Shown piece after piece: positions 1-5,121 of a DNA stretch of 5,121 nucleotides. The position numbers were made by a program, and so were the translations under genes. Within the stretch, counting starts at the first letter, position 1; each line of letters begins with the position of its first letter. The DNA comes from Terriglobia bacterium (GTDB lineage Bacteria > Acidobacteriota > Terriglobia > UBA7540), in assembly GCA_030040515.1 (NCBI GenBank), contig JASHTO010000300.1, positions 1-5,121 of the forward strand. Reading direction: 5' to 3'. Under the pieces are notes generated by a model. The model made no database searches. It had not been told where the DNA came from and was given only the letters and a program-made list of their open reading frames with translations.

Positions 1-597
1 GATCCCAGCGGGGCGCGCGTGCCCAGGGCAAATGTCACAATTTTGGATAAGGTTAACGGCGCAAAGCAATCCACCGAGACGAACGAATTGGGGGAATTTT
101 CCTTCACGAACCTGCCTGCGGACGGGTGGAACCTGACAGTGATGAAACCCGGCTTTGTAAATTCGCAGACGACAATCTGTTCCTGCGAGAAGATGCCGGC
201 ATCATTGAATATTGTTCTCTCGCCCGGCGAGGTCTACCAGACCGTTACGGTAACGGGCGCAAAGGTGAAGGGAGCGACTCCGGCGCCGGCCCCTACCGCG
301 CCTGAACGCATCCGAGTGGGCGGCTCGATCGAAGCGGCCAAACTGATTGCTGCGACGCATCCGGACTACCCCGAGAGCGTCCGCGCCAAGGGCATTCAGG
401 GTGAGGTTTTGTTGGAAGCCGTGATCTCGAAGGACGGGATACCCATAAGCTTCAAGGTCATTACATCCCCTAACGAGGCTCTGTCCCGGTCCGCGCTGGA
501 CGCCGTAAAAACCTGGCGGTATAAGCCAACCCTGCTCAATGGTAACCCCATTGAAGTCGCCACCACGATTGCGGTGAATTTTCAATTACGGGATTGA
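1..597 (+). CDS. TonB C-terminal domain protein with carboxypeptidase-regulatory-like domain (5' partial)
   Basis: The frame is open to the left edge: codons 1-6 read DPSGAR and continue into VPRANVTI. This is the usual start of a carboxypeptidase-regulatory-like beta-sandwich, so the GTG at 19 is probably internal and the gene begins outside the window. 198 residues are visible. Residues ~1-82 are the regulatory-like domain (GEFSFTNLPAD, then a Cys-Ser-Cys and LSPGEVYQTVTV). Residues ~92-106 are an Ala/Pro linker. Residues ~107-198 are a TonB C-terminal domain, with PDYPESVRAKGIQGEVLLEA, the SALDAVKTWRYKP motif and a VNFQL end. No membrane anchor is visible; it may lie upstream. In the family, TonB domains carry proton-motive energy to outer-membrane receptors, but in Acidobacteriota similar modules also sit behind M56/BlaR-type peptidases, so the full protein could be one of those. 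It converges on the flagellar operon and has no evident functional link to it. The domain calls are firm; the role of the whole protein is open. Confidence 0.85.
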   Translation, partial: DPSGARVPRANVTILDKVNGAKQSTETNELGEFSFTNLPADGWNLTVMKPGFVNSQTTICSCEKMPASLNIVLSPGEVYQTVTVTGAKVKGATPAPAPTAPERIRVGGSIEAAKLIAATHPDYPESVRAKGIQGEVLLEAVISKDGIPISFKVITSPNEALSRSALDAVKTWRYKPTLLNGNPIEVATTIAVNFQLRD

Positions 598-620
598 TTG
601 TCGCAGATAACGCAACTTGC

Positions 621-664
621 AGCGCCGCCCTTTAGGGTGGTAAGCCGGGCCAAAACCCGGCGCT
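621..664. repeat. Composite palindrome with two hairpins in the convergent gap
   Basis: The outer arms AGCGCC (621-626) and GGCGCT (659-664) are a perfect inverted repeat. They enclose hairpin 1, CCGCCC (625-630) with GGGTGG (635-640), one G-T wobble and loop TTTA. Hairpin 2 is GCCGGG (644-649) with CCCGGC (656-661) and loop CCAAAA. The element sits between the stop of the TonB-domain gene and the stop of fliJ, so it could end transcription from both sides. Neither flank has a T-run, so it is not a canonical intrinsic terminator. The architecture resembles REP-type dispersed repeats; whether it is dispersed in this genome cannot be seen here. Confidence 0.7.
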
Positions 665-667
665 ACG

Positions 668-1117
668 CTACGACCTGGAAAACTGGCTGGCATGTGTGAT
701 GAGGTAGCGATCGTCCATCTGCTGCTGCGTCCGGCGGTCCTGCAAAAGCTGGTAGGCGGCGCGCTGGCGGTCGCGAAGGTTCTCCATGATCTTCCTCTGC
801 TGCTGGGTGTGGCGGAAGACTTCAATTTGGCGGCGCTGCAATTCCTTGAGCTTTGACAGGCGGTCATACCATGCTGCGATTCGCCGCACGCGCGCGCGGT
901 CGCAGGCCAGATCAAACTGCAATTCCCCGGCGGACAATCCCTGACGCATTCTTTGGTGCATTTGGCTCAGGGCATTCGCCCGTTCGAGTTTTCCTCGCTC
1001 CCACTGCTGCTGCGCCTTGATCACTTCGCGCGAGATGATCTGCAGGCGCTGGCGCTCCCGCCGCTCAAAGCTTTCGCGGCAGCGAAGCACGGCTTGCAGT
1101 GGAAATCGGAAGGGCAT
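668..1117 (-). CDS. fliJ: Flagellar export protein FliJ
   Basis: A 149-residue protein, close to the ~147 usual for FliJ. It starts MPFRFPLQAVLRCRESFERR, which matches the F-x-F-x-LQ-x-VL-x-x-R-E opening of the family. Almost the whole chain is Gln/Arg/Glu-rich helix, as expected for an antiparallel two-helix coiled coil, with a likely turn near residues 59-66 (QGLSAGEL). Family knowledge: FliJ is the central stalk of the FliI hexamer, resembles the gamma subunit of F1, and links the ATPase to FlhA while escorting chaperones. The frame stays open upstream to 1198, but those codons lie in a repeat and the FliJ homology starts at Met 1117. No clear Shine-Dalgarno is present; a GC hairpin lies 9 nt upstream. 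It is the last gene of the operon in this window, 124 bp after fliI. The TAG stop lies at the edge of the palindrome at 621-664. FliJ sequences vary, so the call rests on the N-terminus, size, composition and position. Confidence 0.9.
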   Translation of the reverse strand: MPFRFPLQAVLRCRESFERRERQRLQIISREVIKAQQQWERGKLERANALSQMHQRMRQGLSAGELQFDLACDRARVRRIAAWYDRLSKLKELQRRQIEVFRHTQQQRKIMENLRDRQRAAYQLLQDRRTQQQMDDRYLITHASQFSRS

Positions 1118-1126
1118 ATCCGTAAA

Positions 1127-1144
1127 GCCGCCCGCGAGGGCGGC
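1127..1144 (-). promoter_or_regulatory. GC hairpin just upstream of the fliJ start
   Basis: GCCGCCC (1127-1133) and GGGCGGC (1138-1144) form a perfect 7-bp GC-only stem with a 4-nt loop. In the fliJ mRNA the loop reads UCGC and the 3' arm GGGCGGC ends 9 nt before the AUG at 1117. That arm is the only G-rich stretch in the leader. If it serves as a weak ribosome binding site, it would be masked by the stem until opened. The structure is visible; a regulatory role is inference. Confidence 0.5.
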
Positions 1145-1150
1145 ACAACC

Positions 1151-1237
1151 GGTAGCCACGGTCAATGATGTTTTGACCGTGGGTTTTCTACATCTCAAGA
1201 AGAGCCCACGGTCAGAAAGGCGCTGACCGTGGCTACC
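1151..1237. repeat. BIME-like palindromic element: four alternating copies of CCACGGTCA
   Basis: The core CCACGGTCA occurs at 1156-1164 and 1206-1214, and its reverse complement at 1174-1182 and 1224-1232, giving the order forward, reverse, forward, reverse. Copies 1 and 2 form a 10-bp stem (1156-1165 with 1173-1182) and a 7-nt loop. Copies 3 and 4 form a 10-bp stem (1206-1215 with 1223-1232) and also a 7-nt loop. The outermost arms GGTAGCCACGGTCA (1151-1164) and TGACCGTGGCTACC (1224-1237) are a perfect 14-bp inverted repeat. The inner pair TGACCGTGGG (1174-1183) and CCCACGGTCA (1205-1214) is a perfect 10-bp one. It starts 4 bp after the fliI stop and lies inside the operon. The layout is that of paired inverted REP units. 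Confidence 0.85.
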
Positions 1238-1241
1238 TGCT

Positions 1242-2555
1242 TTACCCCGGCAACGCCTGGAGTGCCGTCAAGGTGTTGTTCATGGGCGCTTTTTCATTTG
1301 CCCGCTGCTGAAGGAACGCATTGAGCGGCGGGACGACTTCAATGGCCTGGTCCAGAACCGGGTCAAGGCCTTTCTGGTAAGCTCCCACTCGGATTAAATC
1401 TTCGGAAGCGGTGTAGGCGGCAAGGAGCCTGCGCAGCCGCCGGGCCTTTTCCAGGTGCTCGGGAGCGCATACGGCAGGCATCAGCCTGCTCAGGCTGTCA
1501 AGAACGGAGATCGGCGGGTAGTGGTTTTGCGAGCTGAGTCGCCGATCGAGCACCACGTGGCCATCCAGCAAGGCGCGAACGGAATCGACGAGGGGATCCT
1601 GCTGGTCATCCCCTTCCATCAGCACGGTATAGAAGGCCGTGATGCTGCCGCCATTGAAGTGCCCGGCGCGCTCGATGAGTTGAGCCAGCAAAGTGAACAC
1701 GGAGGGCGTATAACCCTTGGCGGTGGGAGGTTCCCCCGCCGCCAGGCCAATTTCGCGCTGCGCCATGGCCAGGCGCGTGAGGGAATCGACCACCAGCAGG
1801 ACGCTTTGGTTTTTCATGGCGAAGTATTCGGCCACGGTGGTGGCCACCAGTGCCGCGCGGATGCGCAGCAGAGGCGATTGGTCCGAGGTGGAGACGACTA
1901 CGACGGAGCGTCTTCGGCCCTCTTCTCCCAGCGTTCCTTCCAGAAACTCGCGCACCTCGCGTCCCCGCTCGCCCACCAGCGCCATTACCGTTACATCCGC
2001 CGCGCTGCCGCGCGCCATCAGTCCCAGAAGCGTGCTTTTCCCCACACCGCTGCCGCCGAAAACTCCTACTCTCTGGCCGCGGCCGCAGGTGATGAATGCG
2101 TCGATGGCGCGCACGCCGCAGCCGAGCGGCTCGCGAATTGAGTGGCGATGGAGCGGCGAGGGCCCGAGCGAATGCACCGGCCAGTATTCGCACGCCGCGT
2201 AGTCGGGCCGGGAGTCGAGCGGCTTGCCCTGCCCGTCAATCACCCGCCCCAGCAGCTCTTCGCCCACGCGCAAAGTCGGCTGGGCTCCCCAGGTGGCGAT
2301 GCGGTCGCCAAAACGGATACCGCCCAGCCGTTCCAGCGGCATCGAGAGGACGTTGGTGCCGCGGAAGCCTACCACTTCTCCCGCGTGAACCTCGCCGCCG
2401 GGGCCGGAAATCTCACAGCACTCCCCGAGCGAGCAGAAGGGGCCCTCCGACTCCACAATGTGCCCCACTGCTTTGGTAACACGACCGTACCAGCGCGCCG
2501 TGGAGAGGCTCTGCAAGCGGCGAAAATACGGGGATAGAAGCGGATGGTTTTCCAT
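1242..2555 (-). CDS. fliI: Flagellum-specific export ATPase FliI
   Basis: A 437-residue protein, normal for FliI (about 435-460). It is the ATPase of the flagellar type III export apparatus and is related to the F1 beta subunit. It forms a hexamer under the export gate, held by FliH and completed by FliJ. Residues ~20-95 are the N-terminal beta-barrel (GRVTKAVGHIVES, GECCEI). The P-loop is GGSGVGKST at 167-175. GER at 195-197 holds the catalytic Glu of the family. Walker B is LLVVD at 253-257, followed by SLTRLAMAQREI. GEPPTAKGYTPSVF is at 274-287 and DGHVVLDR at 331-338. All key residues are present. The frame is open upstream to 2675, but those residues come from the repeat and look unlike FliI. 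Met at 2555 (MENHPLLSPYFRRLQ) gives the right length. No Shine-Dalgarno is visible before it; ATG at 2600 is a weaker alternative. It lies 316 bp from fliH instead of overlapping it. Confidence 0.96.
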   Translation of the reverse strand: MENHPLLSPYFRRLQSLSTARWYGRVTKAVGHIVESEGPFCSLGECCEISGPGGEVHAGEVVGFRGTNVLSMPLERLGGIRFGDRIATWGAQPTLRVGEELLGRVIDGQGKPLDSRPDYAACEYWPVHSLGPSPLHRHSIREPLGCGVRAIDAFITCGRGQRVGVFGGSGVGKSTLLGLMARGSAADVTVMALVGERGREVREFLEGTLGEEGRRRSVVVVSTSDQSPLLRIRAALVATTVAEYFAMKNQSVLLVVDSLTRLAMAQREIGLAAGEPPTAKGYTPSVFTLLAQLIERAGHFNGGSITAFYTVLMEGDDQQDPLVDSVRALLDGHVVLDRRLSSQNHYPPISVLDSLSRLMPAVCAPEHLEKARRLRRLLAAYTASEDLIRVGAYQKGLDPVLDQAIEVVPPLNAFLQQRANEKAPMNNTLTALQALPG

Positions 2556-2615
2556 GGGGCTTTGATGGCGCGATTGTGTCTGAACGAACCCTTTCGGCAT
2601 GAAGGTTTGAAAAGA

Positions 2616-2774
2616 CCCCTCACCCGACTCGCCCCGGCTGATGAGAACGCCGGTTGCGAGCCACCCTCTCCCCACGGGAGAGGGAAAAGAAAATTTTGTA
2701 GCACCGCGGCACGCGTAAAATGTTTTTCCCTCTCCCCAGGGGAGAGGGGGGACCGCAATGCGGTGGGTGAGGGC
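2616..2774. repeat. Composite multi-hairpin palindromic element (CCCTCTCCC/GGGAGAGGG type)
   Basis: The outer arms CCCTCACCC (2617-2625) and GGGTGAGGG (2765-2773) are a perfect 9-bp inverted repeat about 157 bp end to end. Inside, in order: an interrupted stem of CTCGC/CCGGC (2628-2638) with GCCGG/GCGAG (2649-2660); a perfect 9-bp hairpin CCCTCTCCC (2664-2672) with GGGAGAGGG (2676-2684); a perfect 10-bp hairpin CCCTCTCCCC (2728-2737) with GGGGAGAGGG (2739-2748); and ACCGCA (2752-2757) with TGCGGT (2759-2764). The two CCCTCTCCC hairpins flank a 43-bp centre that is A/T-richer than its surroundings at both ends (AAAAGAAAATTTT, then TAAAATGTTTTT). Repeats of this CCCTCTCCC kind occur in many bacterial genomes and look non-autonomous, MITE-like or REP-like; no transposase is present here. 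Confidence 0.85.
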
Positions 2775-2790
2775 TCCCTTGCTCGTTTTG

Positions 2791-2833
2791 GCCCCCTTGA
2801 GGGGCTCACGACGCCGAAGCCTCCGGCTTTGGC
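2791..2833. repeat. Two adjacent hairpins downstream of fliH
   Basis: Hairpin 1 is GCCCC (2791-2795) with GGGGC (2801-2805). Hairpin 2 is GCCGAAGCC (2813-2821) with GGCTTTGGC (2825-2833), loop TCC. In hairpin 2 one position is a G-U wobble when read on the + strand but an A-C mismatch in the operon mRNA. They lie between the fliH stop and the larger palindrome and have no T-run on the operon strand, so they are not a classical terminator. They may be a second repeat type or part of a larger composite insertion. Confidence 0.55.
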
Positions 2834-2871
2834 GGAAGATATTTACTTACCTGACTCGCTTTCCCGGAAAA

Positions 2872-3576
2872 TCACAGTTTATTAGGCTTTTGCGCCAGCA
2901 AATCAAAAAAGCCCTGCTCGATTTCCTTCAGTTGCGTTTCGAGAGTCAGATCGGTCGATCCCCAATCCGTTTCCAGAATGCAGCGGCCGGGGCCGAGCGT
3001 GGCGTCGCCCATCAATTCCGGCGGCGATTTCAAATCCGGTTGCGCGGCAATAAATTGTTGCCATACCGGGACCTGATCCGGGTGGACCCTTAATCGAACG
3101 TGGGTTCCGGCGGCGATGTTATCGAGGCCGACGCGCACCACTCCCTCAAGAAGCAAGGGATCAACCTGAGCTTCGCGATGCAGAATTTTCCGCGCGATCG
3201 CCAGGGTCAGACTCACCACCTCCGATTCCACCCGGTGAAAATACTTATCGCGCTCCTGAACGAAATCGCCAAGGGCCTGAAGGAGGTTCTGCTTTTCCCC
3301 TGTCAATTTTTTCTCGAACTCGGCGCGGCTCTGCGCCAGACCTTCCTCACGCCCTTCTTTTCGCGCGCGTGCTTCCCGGGCTCTGGCCTGTTCTTCGCTT
3401 ACCCCCGAGCGGTCGGACGGCTTGGGCTCAGTAGTCCATAAGCGTTCCAGCGTGGAGGGGTCGGCCCCGGACGAAGGTGGCTTCGGCGTTGTCCCGGAGG
3501 TGAGCGGGGCCGGGTAAACATACGTTTGGGCTTGCGATTCGGCGGATGGGGCAGCGGCGGTCGAATCAGACAACAT
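2872..3576 (-). CDS. fliH: Flagellar assembly protein FliH
   Basis: With the ATG at 3576 the protein has 234 residues, similar to the ~230 of enteric FliH. Family knowledge: FliH dimers hold FliI, restrain its ATPase activity and dock it to the C ring; FliH is related to the b and delta subunits of the F-type ATPase stalk. Residues ~1-55 are a Pro/Ser/Thr-rich, probably flexible N-terminus with a lone Trp at 47. Residues ~60-120 are a charged helix that contains the FliH small-residue ladder A71-G75-G79-S83, spaced by four. Residues ~120-230 are the C-terminal FliH domain, with LTLAIARKILHRE, RLRVHPDQVPVW and the typical PGRCILETDWGSTDLTLETQL. The 3576 start is preferred because GGAG lies 9 nt upstream. 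In-frame ATG at 3585 and TTG at 3591 are alternatives. The start overlaps the end of fliG by 11 bp, which suggests coupled translation. Confidence 0.94.
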   Translation of the reverse strand: MLSDSTAAAPSAESQAQTYVYPAPLTSGTTPKPPSSGADPSTLERLWTTEPKPSDRSGVSEEQARAREARARKEGREEGLAQSRAEFEKKLTGEKQNLLQALGDFVQERDKYFHRVESEVVSLTLAIARKILHREAQVDPLLLEGVVRVGLDNIAAGTHVRLRVHPDQVPVWQQFIAAQPDLKSPPELMGDATLGPGRCILETDWGSTDLTLETQLKEIEQGFFDLLAQKPNKL

Positions 3577-4609
3577 AAGCGTCATCTCCAAAGCTCTTCA
3601 AAGTCAATTTCCCCTCGGCCTCGAGCTTGCGCGCCAGTTGCACCACTTCCTGCTGCGCTGCGGTCACTTCCTTGGAGCGCACCGGCCCCAGGGCTTCCAT
3701 GTCCTCCTTCAGCATCTGCGAGGCGCGCGAAGACATGGTCTTGAAAATGTGATTCCGCATGTCCTCGGAGGAGCCTTTCAGCGCGAGCGCCAGAGTCTTC
3801 TTGTCCAACTGGCTCAAAAGTTCGCGCATGCTGCTTTCGGGGACCGACAGGAAATCCTCAAAGGTGAACATCAGATTGCGAATGCTCAGCGCCAGCTTGG
3901 GATCATCCTGCTCGATCACTTCCAATATGGTTTTGGCGGTGCCGGGCTCCACCCGGTTGAGCATGTCGGAGACGGCGGCAATGCCGCCGTAAGCGCGGCG
4001 ATTCTGCTCGCCCAAAGCGCGCAGCTTCTTATTGAGGACCAGGGAAATTTTCTGGACCATTTCCGGGGAGAACTGGTGCATTTCCGCGAGGCGGCGCACC
4101 ACTTCCGCGCGCGTTTTTTCGGGCAGAAGCAGCAGAACCTCGGAAGCTGACTTCAATCCCAGGTGCGCCAGCACCAGCGCGATGGTTTGCGGATGCTCGC
4201 CCTCGACGAACATCACCAATTGGCGGGGATCGGCCCTTTGCAGCGAGTCCAGGTTGGTGGCGCGAGCCTCCTGAAACGACTCGACCTGCTGGAGCAAATT
4301 CTTCGCCCCATCCTCTCCGAAAGCCTTCACGAGCAGCGCCCGGGCGTAGTCCGCGCCACCTTGCGCCAAGTAATCCTCCGTAACACTCAGGCGATAGTAT
4401 TCCTGAAGAATTTTGGCGGCGGTCTCCGGAGAGATGTACTCGAGCTCGGAAATCTCTTCCGTGAGCAACTGCAAGTCATCCTGCGGAAGGTGGCGATAAA
4501 CCAGGCTCGCGGCTTCATCTCCCAGCAGGACTAGGAGAATGGCAGCCTTGCGAAGGCCGGTGAGATTTTCAGCCGGTGCGGGTGCGCCATTTTCCTCGGG
4601 TGCCGTCAC
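3566..4609 (-). CDS. fliG: Flagellar motor switch protein FliG
   Basis: A 347-residue protein of normal length. FliG is the rotor part of the C ring. It binds FliF at its N-terminus and FliM in the middle, and meets the MotA stator through its C-terminal domain. Residues ~17-110 are the FliF-binding domain (LTGLRKAAILLVLLGDEAAS). The middle domain carries the EHPQ motif at 138-141 (GEHPQTIALVLAHL). MFTFED at 247-252 marks the flexible hinge to the C-terminal domain. The charged torque ridge is kept: by alignment in my head with E. coli K264, R281, D288, D289 and R297, the equivalents are K278, R295, E302, D303 and R311, so one Asp is replaced by Glu. The ending GDDAYVV resembles the enteric GEDTYV. 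The start is GTG at 4609, supported by AGGAGGG 6 nt upstream. It overlaps the fliF stop by 4 bp (GTGA). Confidence 0.98.
   Translation of the reverse strand: MTAPEENGAPAPAENLTGLRKAAILLVLLGDEAASLVYRHLPQDDLQLLTEEISELEYISPETAAKILQEYYRLSVTEDYLAQGGADYARALLVKAFGEDGAKNLLQQVESFQEARATNLDSLQRADPRQLVMFVEGEHPQTIALVLAHLGLKSASEVLLLLPEKTRAEVVRRLAEMHQFSPEMVQKISLVLNKKLRALGEQNRRAYGGIAAVSDMLNRVEPGTAKTILEVIEQDDPKLALSIRNLMFTFEDFLSVPESSMRELLSQLDKKTLALALKGSSEDMRNHIFKTMSSRASQMLKEDMEALGPVRSKEVTAAQQEVVQLARKLEAEGKLTLKSFGDDAYVV
3586..3589 (-). promoter_or_regulatory. Ribosome binding site deciding the fliH start
   Basis: GGAG on the - strand lies 9 nt before the ATG at 3576, inside the last codons of fliG. It supports that ATG over the upstream ATG at 3585 (only 0 nt from GGAG) and the TTG at 3591. 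Confidence 0.6.
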
Positions 4610-5121
4610 GGTTTACCCTCCTGCCGCATCCAGTTTTGAACCAGGCGGCTGGCGGTGCCGGGTTCCTTCTTCACCTTTTCGAGCAGAGTCTTTTTCAGCA
4701 TGGCGGCCTGCTTGGCTTCGGTTGGTGATTCTTCCAGCGCCTGGAGCGATGCCTCAAGACCCTCGCTCCGCGCCCCGGCCGCCCCAGCCGTTTGCGCGAG
4801 CATGCTCTTCGCCATGGCGAGTTGCTTGGGGAAATCCTGGAAAGTAGTCACGATCTGCCGCTTGATGGGACGCAAAACCAGCAGGTACATGAGTGCGAAC
4901 AGAAGGAACAGCGCGCCGTAGCGGACGATGTTGATCCATTTTTGCACGATCGGCGCAACGCGCTCGGTGAGGGTGGGCGGCGTGGGAGTCTCAATGGGCA
5001 GAGTCAGGAAAGAGAGATTTTCCACCGCCAATTTGTCGCCGCGCTGCGGATCGATGCCAATGGCCGCGGCCACGAGGTCCTGGATTTCCTTCATCTCCTC
5101 CGGCGTGCGCTTTCGCCGCGT
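4606..5121 (-). CDS. fliF: Flagellar MS-ring protein FliF, C-terminal part (5' partial)
   Basis: The frame is open to the right edge; upstream of the Met at 5094 it reads TRRKRTPEE. That Met is internal to the protein and not its start. 171 residues of a protein that usually has ~530-570 are visible. Residues ~1-40 are the end of the periplasmic ring domain, with the conserved LVAAAIGIDPQRGDKLAVEN. Residues ~64-85 are the second transmembrane helix (VRYGALFLLFALMYLLVL), followed by the positive RPIKRQ. Residues ~86-171 are the cytoplasmic tail, whose last ~40 residues (through SRLVQNWMRQEG) form the FliG-binding segment of the family. FliF builds the MS ring, the base of the rotor and the housing of the export gate. 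The stop overlaps the fliG start by 4 bp. Confidence 0.96.
   Translation of the reverse strand, partial: TRRKRTPEEMKEIQDLVAAAIGIDPQRGDKLAVENLSFLTLPIETPTPPTLTERVAPIVQKWINIVRYGALFLLFALMYLLVLRPIKRQIVTTFQDFPKQLAMAKSMLAQTAGAAGARSEGLEASLQALEESPTEAKQAAMLKKTLLEKVKKEPGTASRLVQNWMRQEGKP
4616..4622 (-). promoter_or_regulatory. Strong ribosome binding site of fliG
   Basis: AGGAGGG on the - strand ends 6 nt before the GTG at 4609. It lies within the last codons of fliF. It fixes the fliG start at the GTG despite the non-ATG codon. Confidence 0.8.

Larger units (their letters stand above)
2556..2871. other. 316-bp intergenic gap between fliH and fliI, mostly repeats
   Basis: From the fliH side the gap holds about 38 unremarkable bases (2834-2871), two hairpins (2791-2833), and a composite palindrome (2616-2774). 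About 60 bases (2556-2615) of leader before the fliI start follow. I found no convincing promoter on the - strand and no gene; the short open frames on both strands have no recognisable protein character. The rest of the operon is compact, so the gap looks inserted. Confidence 0.7.

Noticed and set aside
621..664. Intrinsic terminator for the two convergent genes
   Set aside because: The hairpins are good but there is no T-run after them on either strand, so I list it only as a repeat with possible terminator function.
1118..1198. In-frame N-terminal extension of FliJ up to 1198
   Set aside because: The extra residues are encoded by the CCACGGTCA repeat and the GC hairpin; the family N-terminus starts at Met 1117.
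1151..1237. CRISPR array
   Set aside because: The repeated units are 9-10 bp and alternate in orientation, with unequal short gaps; CRISPR repeats are longer and direct.
1455..2141. Long open frame (228 codons) on the + strand opposite fliI
   Set aside because: It lies wholly antisense to conserved FliI motifs, has His/Gln/Arg-rich low-complexity composition and no family features; it is a high-GC shadow.
2556..2675. In-frame N-terminal extension of FliI up to 2675
   Set aside because: The extra 40 residues come largely from the palindromic repeat and leader, do not resemble FliI, and would make the protein longer than usual.
2685..2730. A promoter for fliI in the A/T-richer centre of the palindrome
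   Set aside because: On the - strand a TTTACG and a TACAAA can be found, but they are only 13 bp apart and there is no sigma-28 or sigma-54 consensus; too weak to call.
3638..4150. Open frame of 170 codons on the + strand opposite fliG
   Set aside because: Shadow of fliG, with His-rich unstructured translation and no recognisable domain.

Overview
This window comes from a GC-rich Gram-negative bacterium. It carries the end of a TonB-family protein gene on the + strand and, converging on it from the - strand, a flagellar basal-body and export operon in the order fliF (C-terminal part only) - fliG - fliH - fliI - fliJ. The + strand protein joins a carboxypeptidase-regulatory-like domain to a TonB C-terminal domain. 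This pairing, and the palindromic repeats in the gaps, suggest Acidobacteriota (for example a Terriglobia-type soil organism). That is inference from protein style; no marker gene is present.

Layout: 1-597 (+) is the 3' part of the TonB-domain gene, which is open at the left edge. 598-667 is a short convergent gap that holds a two-hairpin palindromic element. 668-1117 (-) is fliJ. 1118-1241 is a gap with a GC hairpin close to the fliJ start and a BIME-like element built from four alternating copies of CCACGGTCA. 1242-2555 (-) is fliI. 2556-2871 is a 316-bp gap inside the operon, filled mostly by a multi-hairpin element of the CCCTCTCCC/GGGAGAGGG kind plus two more hairpins. 2872-3576 (-) is fliH. 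3566-4609 (-) is fliG. 4606-5121 (-) is the C-terminal 171 residues of fliF, which runs off the right edge.

How the genes work together: FliF forms the MS ring in the inner membrane. Its cytoplasmic tail holds FliG, the rotor protein that takes torque from the stator. FliH, FliI and FliJ form the soluble ATPase complex (regulator, hexameric ATPase, central stalk) that feeds substrates to the flagellar type III export gate. The fliF-fliG and fliG-fliH junctions overlap and look translationally coupled. The fliH-fliI and fliI-fliJ junctions are instead opened up by repeats, and neither fliI nor fliJ has a clear Shine-Dalgarno sequence.

I see no previously undescribed protein system here. The genes are standard flagellar genes. 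The unusual part is that every gap of more than a few bases is occupied by a different composite palindrome, two of them inside the operon.
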